From NCBI GenBank assembly GCA_015904055.1, contig JABMDE010000095.1, positions 1,842 to 19,519 of the forward strand: a stretch of DNA of 17,678 bases, written 5' to 3'. Position 1 is the stretch's first letter, and every line of letters begins with the position of its first letter. Under the pieces are notes generated by a model. It searched no databases. It was not told the origin of the DNA and saw only the letters and a program-made list of their open reading frames with translations. The DNA is from Nitrospira sp. Its GTDB lineage: Bacteria > Nitrospirota > Nitrospiria > Nitrospirales > Nitrospiraceae. Below are positions 1 through 7,021 of the stretch, one piece after another. The translations under genes and the position numbers were made by a program.

Positions 1-279
1 CAGGACACGGTCCAGAAGTTCCGTCGTCTTGGTCGGATTGGCCCGCGACGTGCCGATATAAGACCCGCCGCAAAAGTGAAGCCGGCTGATATCCTCGATT
101 GAAAGCGGCCGTACCTTTCCCCCGCTTCCCTCCATCAGCCATTTGAACCCGTCAAGAATGCCGAGGACATCGCAGCCGCCGAGAAGGCCGCGGATCGTGG
201 CTGCGCTGATGACGCTGTTGATGCCGGGCGCCGGTCCGCCCCCGACCAAAATACCAATGATCGTTCGTGGTGAGGCCAT
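1..279 (-). CDS. 6-phosphofructokinase family, N-terminal part (gene runs off the left edge)
   Basis: Phosphofructokinase phosphorylates fructose 6-phosphate to fructose 1,6-bisphosphate in cytoplasmic glycolysis. Only the first 93 codons are present. The protein starts MASPRTIIGILVGGGPAPGI and continues into NSVISA, the glycine-rich phosphate-donor loop of the family. The GGGPAPGIN form, rather than the GGDAPGMN of classical ATP-dependent bacterial enzymes, resembles pyrophosphate-dependent or atypical clades, but the donor cannot be decided because the downstream GGD(G/D) motif lies outside the window. The ATG at 279-277 is preceded by AAGGA about 9-13 bases upstream. It is the last visible gene of the minus-strand run, 142 bp after the 462-aa gene, so it may have its own promoter. 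The family call is firm; the subfamily is inference. Confidence 0.85.
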   Translation of the reverse strand, partial: MASPRTIIGILVGGGPAPGINSVISAATIRGLLGGCDVLGILDGFKWLMEGSGGKVRPLSIEDISRLHFCGGSYIGTSRANPTKTTELLDRVL

Positions 280-421
280 CTTTGCCTGTCCTTACCTGTG
301 CGTCCAACAGCCTTCCAAGTTCTTCATGCTCTGCGGCATGGTTGTATACTCCATTGCATCGAGAGGCAAGCGGTGCGGCTCGAATGGGTCGAGCAACGAC
401 AGCGTTCGACTCCGGCATTCG
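280..421. other. Intergenic gap between the 462-aa gene and the phosphofructokinase gene
   Basis: This 142-bp gap holds no convincing gene. On the minus strand there is a weak promoter-like pair, TTGCCT and TATACA separated by only 15 bp, which is short for sigma-70, so I do not call it a promoter. No terminator-like hairpin with a T-run was seen. Confidence 0.4.
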
Positions 422-1810
422 TCACCCCGTCATCTCATCCAATCCAACATGGGCGCGAAGCCGGTTGTAATCGAACGCGGTCCGGCCCGTTCGCAAGAAG
501 CCCGGATCGTGCCGCGCCATCTCATCGATCAATGCGCCGACCCGGCTGCGCATCTGCGCAGTCGTAGCAGCATGCCGCGGCGTTTGCCCGCCGAGCGCGA
601 GATGCGGCTGGTCCGACCATTCGAGATAGGCCTTCTCTAAGAACCGATTGAGCAGGGCTCGGTCTTCTTCCTGCGTCACGGCCAACGTCAGCGATTCCTC
701 GGACATCAGATCATTCACCGACAATTGCCTAACCGGCGGCTGCAGTATCTCCCCTCGGAAGTGCAGCGAAAATCCCAGCGAGGCCGCGAGCCGATGCTTG
801 ATCAGATCGAGCCGATCCGGGCTGTCGCACTCCACGATCAGCTGAGAAGACGTCAACGTCAGCCTCGCGACGATTGTTGTGACGGCTCCTTCGGCCGCTC
901 GTTGAACCCACACATGGGCCGGAGGAAGACCGGCGACACTGTACCCGCCGGCTCGATCAGCCGGTTGCGCAGGCTCCACATCCTGCACCTCCGACAACCG
1001 ATCGACGAACAACTGGTGCTCATGGTGATCGTACAACGCCACGGCATAGAGGTACGGCTGCCCGTCGGGACAGCGGTAGCGAATATGGCCGACGGCGTTC
1101 ACCAAGGCGTCCATCCGCAGCTGCGCGAACGCCCAGAGCAGCATATACCCGAATCGCTTGGTAAATTCTCCCCACTCCCCCAGAGCAAAGGACCCGGAAC
1201 TCATTTCTAATTCACGACGCCATTCCGCAGTCATCGCGAGCACCGATTCGGCATCGGCTTGCGATAAGACCAGCCCGCAACCGGCCCATACCGCCCTGCC
1301 GGATTCCTCCTCCCCCGGAGCGCGAATGACACGGGTGAGCAACACATGGCCGGCAGAAAGATCCTTGGCGAAATCCCCGCCGGGAAGGACCCACACGGTC
1401 CCGTCACCAACCGATCGCAGCGTAAGCGCGTCGCCCGGTTTGGGTAGCGAGGTCAGCGTGAGCAGATCCATGGATGAATGTTTCAGCGGATCGAGCCAGG
1501 CCCGCTCTTCGTTCGGAATGTGTTCGGTGATGACGTCCCGCAGCTGTTCGACAAGAGTCAATTGCCCGTCTTCCGGGTAGAAATCGCAGAGGAGGACGAG
1601 GCCGGCCAATTCGGTTTCCTGCGCGAGCGGAACCACAACCCTCCCGGCGCCGCTTCCCAGATAGGGCCTGAGGGCGCGCGCAAGCGCCGTCTCCCGCTGC
1701 AAGGAGAAATCAGGCCTGAGCGACAGCGCCTCAAGACGCGCGAGCACCGCCTCCAGGGACGGAGGCGGCGGCGCCCACAGACCGACCGTCCGTTCACTCG
1801 CGAGCTTCAT
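422..1810 (-). CDS. Conserved hypothetical protein, 462 aa, with C-terminal W-x-D-x-P / LGG-x-TPR motif
   Basis: I do not recognise a named function. The ORF can be extended upstream, but the ATG at 1810-1808 has a strong GGAGGA six bases ahead and begins MKLASERTVGLW, so I chose it; the upstream residues are a shadow of the DUF2934 gene. It overlaps that gene's end by 17 bp, suggesting translational coupling. No signal peptide or transmembrane segment is evident, so it is probably cytoplasmic. Residues around 105-170 (DPLKHSSMDLLTL...LTLRSVGDGTVWVLP...GHVLLTRVI) and the C-terminal block at 398-414 (WSDQPHLALGGQTPRHA) resemble proteins that often carry SEC-C zinc motifs, and the TPR-A block also recalls the MbcA/ParS/Xre toxin-binding domain. 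No SEC-C cysteines are present. That resemblance is from memory and uncertain; that the gene is real is well supported. Confidence 0.7.
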   Translation of the reverse strand: MKLASERTVGLWAPPPPSLEAVLARLEALSLRPDFSLQRETALARALRPYLGSGAGRVVVPLAQETELAGLVLLCDFYPEDGQLTLVEQLRDVITEHIPNEERAWLDPLKHSSMDLLTLTSLPKPGDALTLRSVGDGTVWVLPGGDFAKDLSAGHVLLTRVIRAPGEEESGRAVWAGCGLVLSQADAESVLAMTAEWRRELEMSSGSFALGEWGEFTKRFGYMLLWAFAQLRMDALVNAVGHIRYRCPDGQPYLYAVALYDHHEHQLFVDRLSEVQDVEPAQPADRAGGYSVAGLPPAHVWVQRAAEGAVTTIVARLTLTSSQLIVECDSPDRLDLIKHRLAASLGFSLHFRGEILQPPVRQLSVNDLMSEESLTLAVTQEEDRALLNRFLEKAYLEWSDQPHLALGGQTPRHAATTAQMRSRVGALIDEMARHDPGFLRTGRTAFDYNRLRAHVGLDEMTG

Positions 1811-2018
1811 GGATTTCCTCCATGACGATGTCTTCCGCGTCAAGCCAATCCCTGAGATCGCTCCCGGCTTGACGGCCCCGTTGCTCCCACAGCTCGTAGG
1901 CTTTCTGCGCGATCCGCTCCCACATCCCATCCGGCAATTCAATCGGTGTGCTGGGCCTGACGGCAGCAGGCGAAGACCGCCCTTTCGCCGCTCCAGTCTT
2001 CTTCACAACAGTGCGCAT
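1794..2018 (-). CDS. DUF2934 domain protein (74 aa)
   Basis: This is a small basic protein whose C-terminal half (about residues 35-65) shows the DUF2934 signature: IAQKAYELWEQRGRQAG followed by DW and AED. The function of the domain is unknown; it is frequent in soil and aquatic bacteria as a short stand-alone protein. The start is placed at the ATG at 2018-2016 because GAGGAG lies just upstream and because the longer frame would run into the preceding USP gene. It begins 14 bp after the stop of the tandem USP and ends inside the start of the 462-aa gene, so the three are very likely cotranscribed. The N-terminal 30 residues are low-complexity (Lys, Pro, Ala, Ser) and look disordered. Confidence 0.85.
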   Translation of the reverse strand: MRTVVKKTGAAKGRSSPAAVRPSTPIELPDGMWERIAQKAYELWEQRGRQAGSDLRDWLDAEDIVMEEIHEARE

Positions 2019-2032
2019 GACAGACTCCTCGG

Positions 2033-2995
2033 TTAAGGGTTCATCGGCACGGCAGGTTGCGCCGAGACGACACGGCGATGGTCCTGATGAAATTTGGGGC
2101 TCCGGACCGCCAGGATGGGACAATGCGACTGCCGGAGGACCGACTCCACGACACTGCCATAGAAGGCATGCGACAGGCCGCGTCGTCCATGCGTTCCCAT
2201 GACGATCAAGTCGGCCGACCAGGCCCGGGCCGCATCGAGAATAGAATCGCGTGGGAGCCCCCCTCGAATAAGAGATTCAGATTTCACGTTCGCGGCGTTC
2301 AGTGCCGCAACAAGACCAGCCAGCCGTTCAGTGAAGGCCTCCCGCTTGTGTTCCTGTGCCGCCGGAAGCGGAACCGTGAAATCCAATCCATAGAAGACCG
2401 GCTCCATGACATGCAGCAGCATGACAGACGCCTGTGCCCGCTGCGCCATGGCGGCCGCATATTCCAGGGCATCGAGCGAGCAGTCGGAGAAATCGACCGG
2501 GACCACGATCCGATCCAACGAGGCCGGGCGATTCGTACTGCCGCCGGTATGCTCCACCCCCGACCGATCGATGCGCACGGCCAGCACAGGACAGGGCGCC
2601 GTCTGAATGATCCGCTCCGCCGTACTTCCCAATAAGACATGTGCAAGGCCGGTCTTCCCGGCGGTGCCCACGATGATCACGTCCACCTCTTCAGCCGCCG
2701 CAGCGGCCAGCACTTGTTCGCTCGGGATACCCGTCTCGATCCTCGTATGAACCGTAATCCCCCGCCCGGCAGCCCGCGCTTTCAGCCGGGCCAAATCTTC
2801 CGTGGCCTGCATCATCAGCCCGGCTAGATATACGCGGCACACGGAGGACTCCGGATCGAGGCCAGGAGCAAATTCCAACACGCTCACGACCGTCAGGGTG
2901 GCCCCCCACAACTCGGCCAACTTAAAAGCATAGGCCTCCGCGCCCTCCGTCCTCGTGGAACCATCCGTTGCCAGAAGAATGCGCCCAATGTTCAT
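2033..2995 (-). CDS. Universal stress protein, tandem UspA domains (320 aa)
   Basis: The protein has two UspA domains in one chain (about residues 1-143 and 160-300). Each carries a complete ATP-binding signature G-x2-G-x9-G-(S/T): GTAGKTGLAHVLLGST in the first and GTHGRRGLSHAFYGSV in the second. Each domain also has the opening strand and acidic residue (ILLATDGS; IVVPVDFS). By family knowledge these cytoplasmic proteins bind ATP and help survival under starvation, oxidative or respiratory stress; the partner is unknown. A tail of about 20 residues after the second domain is not part of the fold. The ATG at 2995-2993 has only a weak AGGT ribosome site. It lies 97 bp after the cupredoxin gene and 14 bp before the DUF2934 gene. 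Both ATP loops are intact, so this is the nucleotide-binding type. Confidence 0.93.
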   Translation of the reverse strand: MNIGRILLATDGSTRTEGAEAYAFKLAELWGATLTVVSVLEFAPGLDPESSVCRVYLAGLMMQATEDLARLKARAAGRGITVHTRIETGIPSEQVLAAAAAEEVDVIIVGTAGKTGLAHVLLGSTAERIIQTAPCPVLAVRIDRSGVEHTGGSTNRPASLDRIVVPVDFSDCSLDALEYAAAMAQRAQASVMLLHVMEPVFYGLDFTVPLPAAQEHKREAFTERLAGLVAALNAANVKSESLIRGGLPRDSILDAARAWSADLIVMGTHGRRGLSHAFYGSVVESVLRQSHCPILAVRSPKFHQDHRRVVSAQPAVPMNP

Positions 2996-3092
2996 GGTCC
3001 AGACCTATGAGAGAAGAACGAATGGCCTCAAATTCTGATTCTTGAGCGAAGACACACAGGTTGTCTGATATCAAACCTCAGCACTCAGCCCT

Positions 3093-3539
3093 CTACACAG
3101 CCTCTGTACTCAACAGGAGCAGTTCCCCACCCATATTCGGATGGATCGAGCATCGAAACTCATGCCGCCCCGGTCGGGACATGTCGAACCGTAGAACGGC
3201 ATCGCGCTTCGGATCAAGAAACACACCGCTCAGGCCGCGGCCATAAACGATGACCCCGTCCCTTTCGATACGCGTATGAAGCCCCTCAAACATGGTCGAA
3301 CCGAAATCGTGCCGCTCGGCATCCTCGTTCCGAACCTTGATGACCGTCGGGACTCCCAGCCGCAAGGTTCCCTGCTTCGTCACAAACCTGTAATCCTTGA
3401 TCGTCACCTCGACCACCTGTTCGGATTGCGCGAGACTCAACCCCGCCTCCTCCAGCCCCATAGCCCACGGCAATCCAAGTGTCAGACCGACTATCAGGCA
3501 TCCGACCCATGATCGAGAATGTCCATGAATGAACATCAT
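3093..3539 (-). CDS. Secreted cupredoxin-domain protein (type 1 copper site)
   Basis: A 148-aa protein with an N-terminal signal peptide (hydrophobic core about residues 11-28, cleavage likely near residues 33-38) and a plastocyanin-like beta domain. The ligands for a type 1 copper site are visible: His77 (in ERHDFG) and the C-terminal loop C130-S-I-H133-P-N-M136, a Cys-x2-His-x2-Met pattern. It therefore probably acts as a periplasmic electron carrier or copper-binding protein; the redox partner is unknown. Two adjacent ATGs (3539 or 3536) follow an AGGGGGG ribosome site. It lies 12 bp after the upstream USP gene in the same direction, so the two are almost certainly cotranscribed. Whether copper is bound in vivo, and which respiratory step it serves, cannot be told from sequence. 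Confidence 0.85.
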   Translation of the reverse strand: MMFIHGHSRSWVGCLIVGLTLGLPWAMGLEEAGLSLAQSEQVVEVTIKDYRFVTKQGTLRLGVPTVIKVRNEDAERHDFGSTMFEGLHTRIERDGVIVYGRGLSGVFLDPKRDAVLRFDMSRPGRHEFRCSIHPNMGGELLLLSTEAV

Positions 3540-3551
3540 CTTCCCCCCTTC

Positions 3552-4052
3552 TTATGCTTCCGTCGACTTCCGTTGGAGAACCGGCAGCGGCACGGTCAAC
3601 ACAGGACAGCCTGCTGTACGGACGACCTTTTCCGCCGTGCTGCCGAAGAAGATCTTGTCCACGCTGCCCGACCGTCCACCGTAACTTCCCATCACGACCA
3701 GATCCACTTTCTCCGTTCGCGCGGTTTTGGCGATCTCGACAAACGGCGATCCCTCTCGAATCACGCGCGTGAGGGCCACCCCCTTGGCCACCGCCGATTC
3801 CAGCAACCGGCGCACGTTCAACCGGGCATGATGCCGCAATCGCCGCCTCTGTACGGCGGCATCGGACGGAACGGCCAGCAAGCCCAAACGATTAAACGAT
3901 TCAAGGGTTCCCATGTCGATCACATGCAGCACCGTCACGCCGGCCCCGCACAGGCGAGCCATGTCGCAGGCGATGTGGAACGCCTCATCGGAGCAGGGAG
4001 AAAAATCGACAGGAACCAGGATGTTCTTGAAGAGACCACCGTCTTGCCCCAT
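3552..4052 (-). CDS. Universal stress protein, single UspA domain (166 aa)
   Basis: A single UspA domain starting KNILVPVDFSPCSDEA and ending in the usual CPVLTVP strand. The nucleotide-binding segment is GSYGGRSGSVDKIFFGST, where the second spacer is 11 residues instead of the canonical 9 (G-x2-G-x11-G-S-T), so ATP binding is plausible but less certain than in its two neighbours. The reading frame is open further upstream, but the ATG at 4052-4050 is preceded by a perfect AAGGAG five bases away and begins MGQDGGLFK, typical of the family. It is the first gene of the minus-strand run, and its upstream region is the 363-bp divergent spacer. Downstream, only 12 bp separate it from the cupredoxin gene. 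Confidence 0.9.
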   Translation of the reverse strand: MGQDGGLFKNILVPVDFSPCSDEAFHIACDMARLCGAGVTVLHVIDMGTLESFNRLGLLAVPSDAAVQRRRLRHHARLNVRRLLESAVAKGVALTRVIREGSPFVEIAKTARTEKVDLVVMGSYGGRSGSVDKIFFGSTAEKVVRTAGCPVLTVPLPVLQRKSTEA

Positions 4053-4123
4053 ACGCACTCCTTCTCGCTGGCAATGTAGCGACGCCAGAGAAGTACTCAG
4101 CAAGGCCGGTGCCACTGGCGAAA

Positions 4124-4149
4124 AGCTGATGGCTGATAGCTGATGGCTT
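4124..4149. repeat. Degenerate short tandem tract of GCTGAT units
   Basis: The tract reads as successive variants of AGCTGAT, GGCTGAT, AGCTGAT, GGCTT. A related, more decayed form sits in another intergenic gap at 11091-11120 (ATCAGC, ATCAGCTGTCAGC, TTTCAGC) and at 11160-11180. The units are found only between genes in this window. Confidence 0.55.
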
Positions 4150-4220
4150 ACAGAAATCACGAATGTATTGTTTTTGCTCTTTCCATACACCACCGGCTAT
4201 GCGCTCCACCTCTGGAAGAC

Positions 4221-4268
4221 GGGGCTCTCTGCTACAGCGGTCATTCACCCGCTGTAGCAGAAAGCCCC
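4221..4268. repeat. Long inverted repeat / hairpin
   Basis: The left arm 4221-4239 (GGGGCTCTCTGCTACAGCG) and the right arm 4250-4268 match as reverse complements at 18 of 19 positions. One further G-C pair (4240/4249) closes an eight-base loop, TCATTCAC. There is no T-run on either side, and the position between divergent genes argues against a simple terminator. It may be a protein-binding site, an attenuator or a remnant of a repeat element. Confidence 0.8.
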
Positions 4269-4415
4269 ACAGGACGTGACGTGTAAGAAGCGAACAGTGA
4301 GAGGCGAGAAAACAGCGCCTCTAAACCGCACAGGATTCCTTTCACTTTTCACGTTTCACCTTTTACATCCAGGACGGCATTGGACTTGCTGACCTACACT
4401 TTCATCGAGGGAAGC

Positions 4416-4511
4416 ATGACAAATGAACGGTGGTTGTTGCTTGGTGCGGTGGGATTAGCCCTGGCGATCATGAGTTACTACATCTTCTTCTGTCCTGCAG
4501 AATGTCAATGA
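4416..4511 (+). CDS. Small single-span membrane peptide (31 aa)
   Basis: A 31-codon ORF starts at an ATG preceded by GAGGGA with a good spacing. It encodes a short polar N-terminus (MTNERW), one hydrophobic span (about residues 7-26, LLLGAVGLALAIMSYYIFF) and a Cys-containing tail ending CPAECQ. Topology would be a single helix with a short tail bearing two cysteines. It lies 31 bp upstream of the MgtE-like gene in the same direction and is probably its operon leader gene. The function is unknown; it could be a small regulatory subunit of the adjacent transporter. Support comes from the ribosome site, the clear hydrophobic helix and the context; I cannot check conservation. Confidence 0.6.
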   Translation: MTNERWLLLGAVGLALAIMSYYIFFCPAECQ

Positions 4512-4542
4512 ACCATCGGTCACGGGGATAACAGAGGGGAAA

Positions 4543-5499
4543 ATGGCGACCGCCGCGGAACTGATGACTGTAGACATTCCAAGAGGAGACCGAAACCACA
4601 CAGTCGGCGAGACGATCGCTACGCTCAGGCGCCATACCTGGGAAGAAGTGGGCCATGTCTATCTGGTTGACGACCAGGCCATGCTGGTGGGCCAAGTGCC
4701 GATCGAACGGTTACTCCACGCAAAGGAGCAGACGGCACTGGCCGAACTCGAAGGCCTCCCGCCGATCGAGGTGCTTCCGGGAGACGCGGCCGAGACCGTG
4801 GCATTGCGCGCGGTCGAGCGCCATGATGCGGACGTCGCCGTCATCGACAGCCGTCGCCGCCTGTTGGGCGCCATTCCGATCGGACGGCTCTTAGCCCTGT
4901 TGCATGACGAACATGTGGACAATTTTCTGCGGATGGGCGGCGTAAGCAGAATAGATCCCCTCCATCTGTCGGTCGCCGGACAGCAGACGTTCACCGCCGT
5001 ACGCGCACGCATCCCCTGGTTGCTGCTTGGCCTCGCGGGAGGATTCTTGGCCGGGGGCGTCGCCTCAGCTTTTGAAGCTTCCCTCAGGCGGGAGGTGTCT
5101 CTCGCGTTTTTTCTTCCCCTGGTCGTGTATATGGCCGACGCCGTCGGGACGCAAACAGAAACGGTCTTGGTCCGCCGGCTAGCCTATGGGGAAGTCCCCT
5201 TGTGGACGCAACTGACCGGAGAAACATTGATCGGCGCCTCCATCGGAGCGATCGTCGCAGTCGCCGCCACCGGTGGATTATGGCTCTGGAACAGACAATC
5301 AGCCTTGGCAATGGTGGTGGGAATCTCACTGGGGGTCACGGTGGTGGTCGCCACCGTCATCGCCAGCATCCTGCCGCTGGGGCTGGCGCGCCTTGGAGCC
5401 GATCCGGCCCTGGCCAGCGGACCGGTGGCCACGGTCATCCAGGATATCTTGAGCGTGGGAATTTATCTGATGATCGCCACCGTCCTTCTTCCGGAGTGA
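4543..5499 (+). CDS. Short MgtE-family divalent cation transporter with CBS pair (318 aa)
   Basis: The N-terminal half (about residues 3-120) is a tandem CBS pair (VGHVYLVDDQAMLVGQVPI... and ADVAVIDSRRRLLGAIPIG). The C-terminal half (about 155-318) is the MgtE membrane domain with roughly five helices: ARIPWLLLGLAGGFLAG, then LAFFLPLVVYMADAVGTQTE, and the C-terminal ADPALASGPVATVIQDILS, the conserved segment that lines the Mg2+ pore in the family. Typical MgtE proteins are around 450 residues because of an N-terminal superhelical domain that senses Mg2+; that domain is absent here. The usual GN-x-G-x-Q segment appears as AD-x-V-G-T-Q. It is likely an inner-membrane Mg2+ (or Co2+) channel with altered gating. 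The start ATG follows GAGGGG. Next gene: USP, 47 bp downstream. Confidence 0.88.
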   Translation: MATAAELMTVDIPRGDRNHTVGETIATLRRHTWEEVGHVYLVDDQAMLVGQVPIERLLHAKEQTALAELEGLPPIEVLPGDAAETVALRAVERHDADVAVIDSRRRLLGAIPIGRLLALLHDEHVDNFLRMGGVSRIDPLHLSVAGQQTFTAVRARIPWLLLGLAGGFLAGGVASAFEASLRREVSLAFFLPLVVYMADAVGTQTETVLVRRLAYGEVPLWTQLTGETLIGASIGAIVAVAATGGLWLWNRQSALAMVVGISLGVTVVVATVIASILPLGLARLGADPALASGPVATVIQDILSVGIYLMIATVLLPE

Positions 5500-5546
5500 C
5501 GTACGGCGCTTGGGGTCTATTAGTTTTCTAGTGGAAGGCACTGCCC

Positions 5547-6410
5547 ATGAAACTCTTACTCGCAGTCGACGGTTCTGACAACTCGTACGAGGCCGTACGG
5601 TCGCTCAAGTACTTGAGCCGCGCCGAGGCACTGCACATCCTGCACGTGCTGGATGTCCCGACTCCGGCCTATCCGATGATGATGCCGGAAGTGACACAGG
5701 AACTCTATGCGACCGTCGAGCAAAATATGCGGGAGGATGGCACCCGTTTGTTGGAGCGGATCGTGTCGCTGCTCCCGATGGACATCGGCCCGGTGACGAC
5801 ACACCTGATCGTCGGTTCCCCGGCGGATCAGATCGTCATGCTGGCCGAGCAACAGAAGGCGGACCTGATTCTTCTCGGCACCCGCGGCCTCGGTCCAATC
5901 AAGGAACGGCTGGTCGGGAGTATCGCTCATCGCGTGTTGACATTCGCCCCCGGCGCGAAACTGATTCTCCACGGTCCGTTGAAAACCGTGGGTCAGATTC
6001 TGCTCCCGGTGCAGGGGACGTACGATGCGGAACATGCCCTGCGCTTTCTTCAGCAACACCCCTTTCGTGACCAGCCGGCAATCACCCTGTTTACCGTCTT
6101 GCCGCACACCAGCCCGCCTTGGCCGGTCGATACCGCTTCCGCCAAGGCGATGGAGATCGATGCGCTTCGCCACGCGCAAGACTCCCTTCACGACACTGCC
6201 GCCACGCTGGCCGCACTGGGCTATCGAGCCCATGTCACTGCCACGCTCGGCACACCCGTTGAGGGGATTCTGCAGAAAGCCGGGGCCTTGAATCCGGATC
6301 TGATCCTCATGGGATCCCGTGGACGCCACGGCATGACACGCCTGGTGCTGGGCAGCGTCTCTCATGCCCTCCTCCACCATGGCCGCTATCCGCTGATGAT
6401 TTTTAACTAA
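5547..6410 (+). CDS. Universal stress protein, tandem UspA domains (287 aa)
   Basis: Two UspA domains (about residues 1-142 and 148-287). The ATP-binding signatures are GTRGLGPIKERLVGS and GSRGRHGMTRLVLGS, both with canonical G-x2-G-x9-G-S spacing. The first domain opens KLLLAVDGSDNS as expected; the second opens QILLPVQGTYDA, where the usual Asp of PVDGS is replaced by Gln, so the second site may bind nucleotide less well. The start ATG has a weak GGAAGG site about 10 bases upstream. It sits 47 bp behind the MgtE-like gene and 15 bp before the FmdB-like gene, so a common transcript is likely. Expected to be cytoplasmic and stress-related; possibly functionally tied to the cation transporter, which is inference. 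Confidence 0.92.
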   Translation: MKLLLAVDGSDNSYEAVRSLKYLSRAEALHILHVLDVPTPAYPMMMPEVTQELYATVEQNMREDGTRLLERIVSLLPMDIGPVTTHLIVGSPADQIVMLAEQQKADLILLGTRGLGPIKERLVGSIAHRVLTFAPGAKLILHGPLKTVGQILLPVQGTYDAEHALRFLQQHPFRDQPAITLFTVLPHTSPPWPVDTASAKAMEIDALRHAQDSLHDTAATLAALGYRAHVTATLGTPVEGILQKAGALNPDLILMGSRGRHGMTRLVLGSVSHALLHHGRYPLMIFN

Positions 6411-6425
6411 GAAAAGGGGCCGCTT

Positions 6426-6590
6426 ATGCCGATGTACGACTACATATGCCTGGACTGCGGGAAGGAGTCGCTGATCGTCGTGACGTTGAAAGAGCATGAA
6501 CGGGGCGAGGTGGCCTGTCCGGCCTGCGGCAGCAAAAAGCTGCGGCAGCTCTTTAGTCCGTTTATTGCCCACACTACCAAGAAGAGTTAA
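6426..6590 (+). CDS. FmdB-type zinc ribbon protein (54 aa)
   Basis: A small protein with the standard FmdB/CxxC_CxxC_SSSS opening MPMYDYICLDCG and four zinc ligands: Cys8, Cys11, Cys31 and Cys34 (CLDC... CPACGS). The C-terminus (HTTKKS) lacks the serine-rich tail of many homologues. The family is annotated as regulatory on weak evidence; the zinc site is clear but the target is unknown. The start ATG follows AAGGGG. It begins 15 bp after the USP stop and ends 4 bp before the cytochrome gene, so it is embedded in the operon. Confidence 0.88.
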   Translation: MPMYDYICLDCGKESLIVVTLKEHERGEVACPACGSKKLRQLFSPFIAHTTKKS

Positions 6591-6594
6591 TCGC

Positions 6595-6984
6595 ATGTTG
6601 AAAAAGGCCGCCGGCTCACGATATCGACTCCTGCTCCTCGGATGCTCCGCTCTCCTCCTGCTAAGCGGACCGACGGTGTCTTCTCTGTATGCCCAAGACT
6701 ATCCATCTGATCTCACACGTGGAAAATCGATGTATGAACGGCATTGCCAGAACTGCCACGGCTCTGGCGGGCGAGGAGACGGCCCTGCCGCCACCTCCTT
6801 AAAAATTCAGCCGGTGGATTTTCACCGCTTCCGGTCTTTTCTGAAATCCGATGAGGAGCTTTTGCGAACAATCGAGCACGGCGTCGTCTTCAGTCCGATG
6901 CATGCGTGGCGCGGGCAACTCACCGATGGAGAAATGCAGGACGTACTGGCCTACGTTCGCCTTCTGTCGCAACAGGGACCGTGA
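6595..6984 (+). CDS. Secreted monoheme c-type cytochrome (129 aa)
   Basis: The protein has a signal peptide (residues about 1-33, core LLLLGCSALLLLSG, cleavage predicted after LYA before QDYPSD) and a class I cytochrome c fold: haem motif Cys51-Q-N-Cys54-His55 followed by GSGGRGDGPAA, and a candidate axial Met102 in SPMHAW. It should be exported to the periplasm and carry one c-type haem in electron transfer. The GRGDGP segment after CxxCH is common in soluble cytochromes of cbb3-like or PQQ-dehydrogenase partners. The start at 6595 is preferred over the longer frame because the latter overlaps the FmdB-like gene and would bury the signal peptide. It is the last gene of the plus-strand run, 4 bp after the FmdB-like gene. 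Together with the cupredoxin across the divergent spacer it suggests an envelope redox role. Confidence 0.88.
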   Translation: MLKKAAGSRYRLLLLGCSALLLLSGPTVSSLYAQDYPSDLTRGKSMYERHCQNCHGSGGRGDGPAATSLKIQPVDFHRFRSFLKSDEELLRTIEHGVVFSPMHAWRGQLTDGEMQDVLAYVRLLSQQGP

Positions 6985-7021
6985 TCTCTATATCGATAAA
7001 GGAGCGTATAGCTTATGGCCG

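Larger units (their letters stand above)
4053..4415. other. Divergent intergenic region between the USP/cupredoxin run and the MgtE/USP run
   Basis: This 363-bp spacer must contain the promoters of two outward-facing gene runs. I could not assign a convincing -35/-10 pair for either. It holds a near-tandem tract at 4124-4149 (AGCTGAT and GGCTGAT units), a long inverted repeat at 4221-4268 and a tract at 4339-4367 rich in TTCAC/TTTTCAC units. No ORF here has a ribosome site and protein-like composition. Confidence 0.6.

Noticed and set aside
1811..1942. Upstream extension of the 462-aa gene by 44 residues
   Set aside because: The extra residues overlap the DUF2934 gene in another frame, are Arg/Ser/Gly-rich, and the internal ATG at 1810 has a near-perfect ribosome site.
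4053..4193. Upstream extension of the 166-aa USP
   Set aside because: The added residues read through the GCTGAT repeat tract; AAGGAG sits right before the ATG at 4052.
4221..4268. Hairpin as a rho-independent terminator
   Set aside because: No T-run on either strand and it lies between divergent genes, so I list it only as an inverted repeat.
5556..6596. Long minus-strand open frame (346 codons) opposite the tandem USP gene
   Set aside because: It lies exactly antisense to a strongly supported USP gene and FmdB-like gene, and its translation is rich in His, Arg and Gln with no domain. It is a GC-driven shadow.
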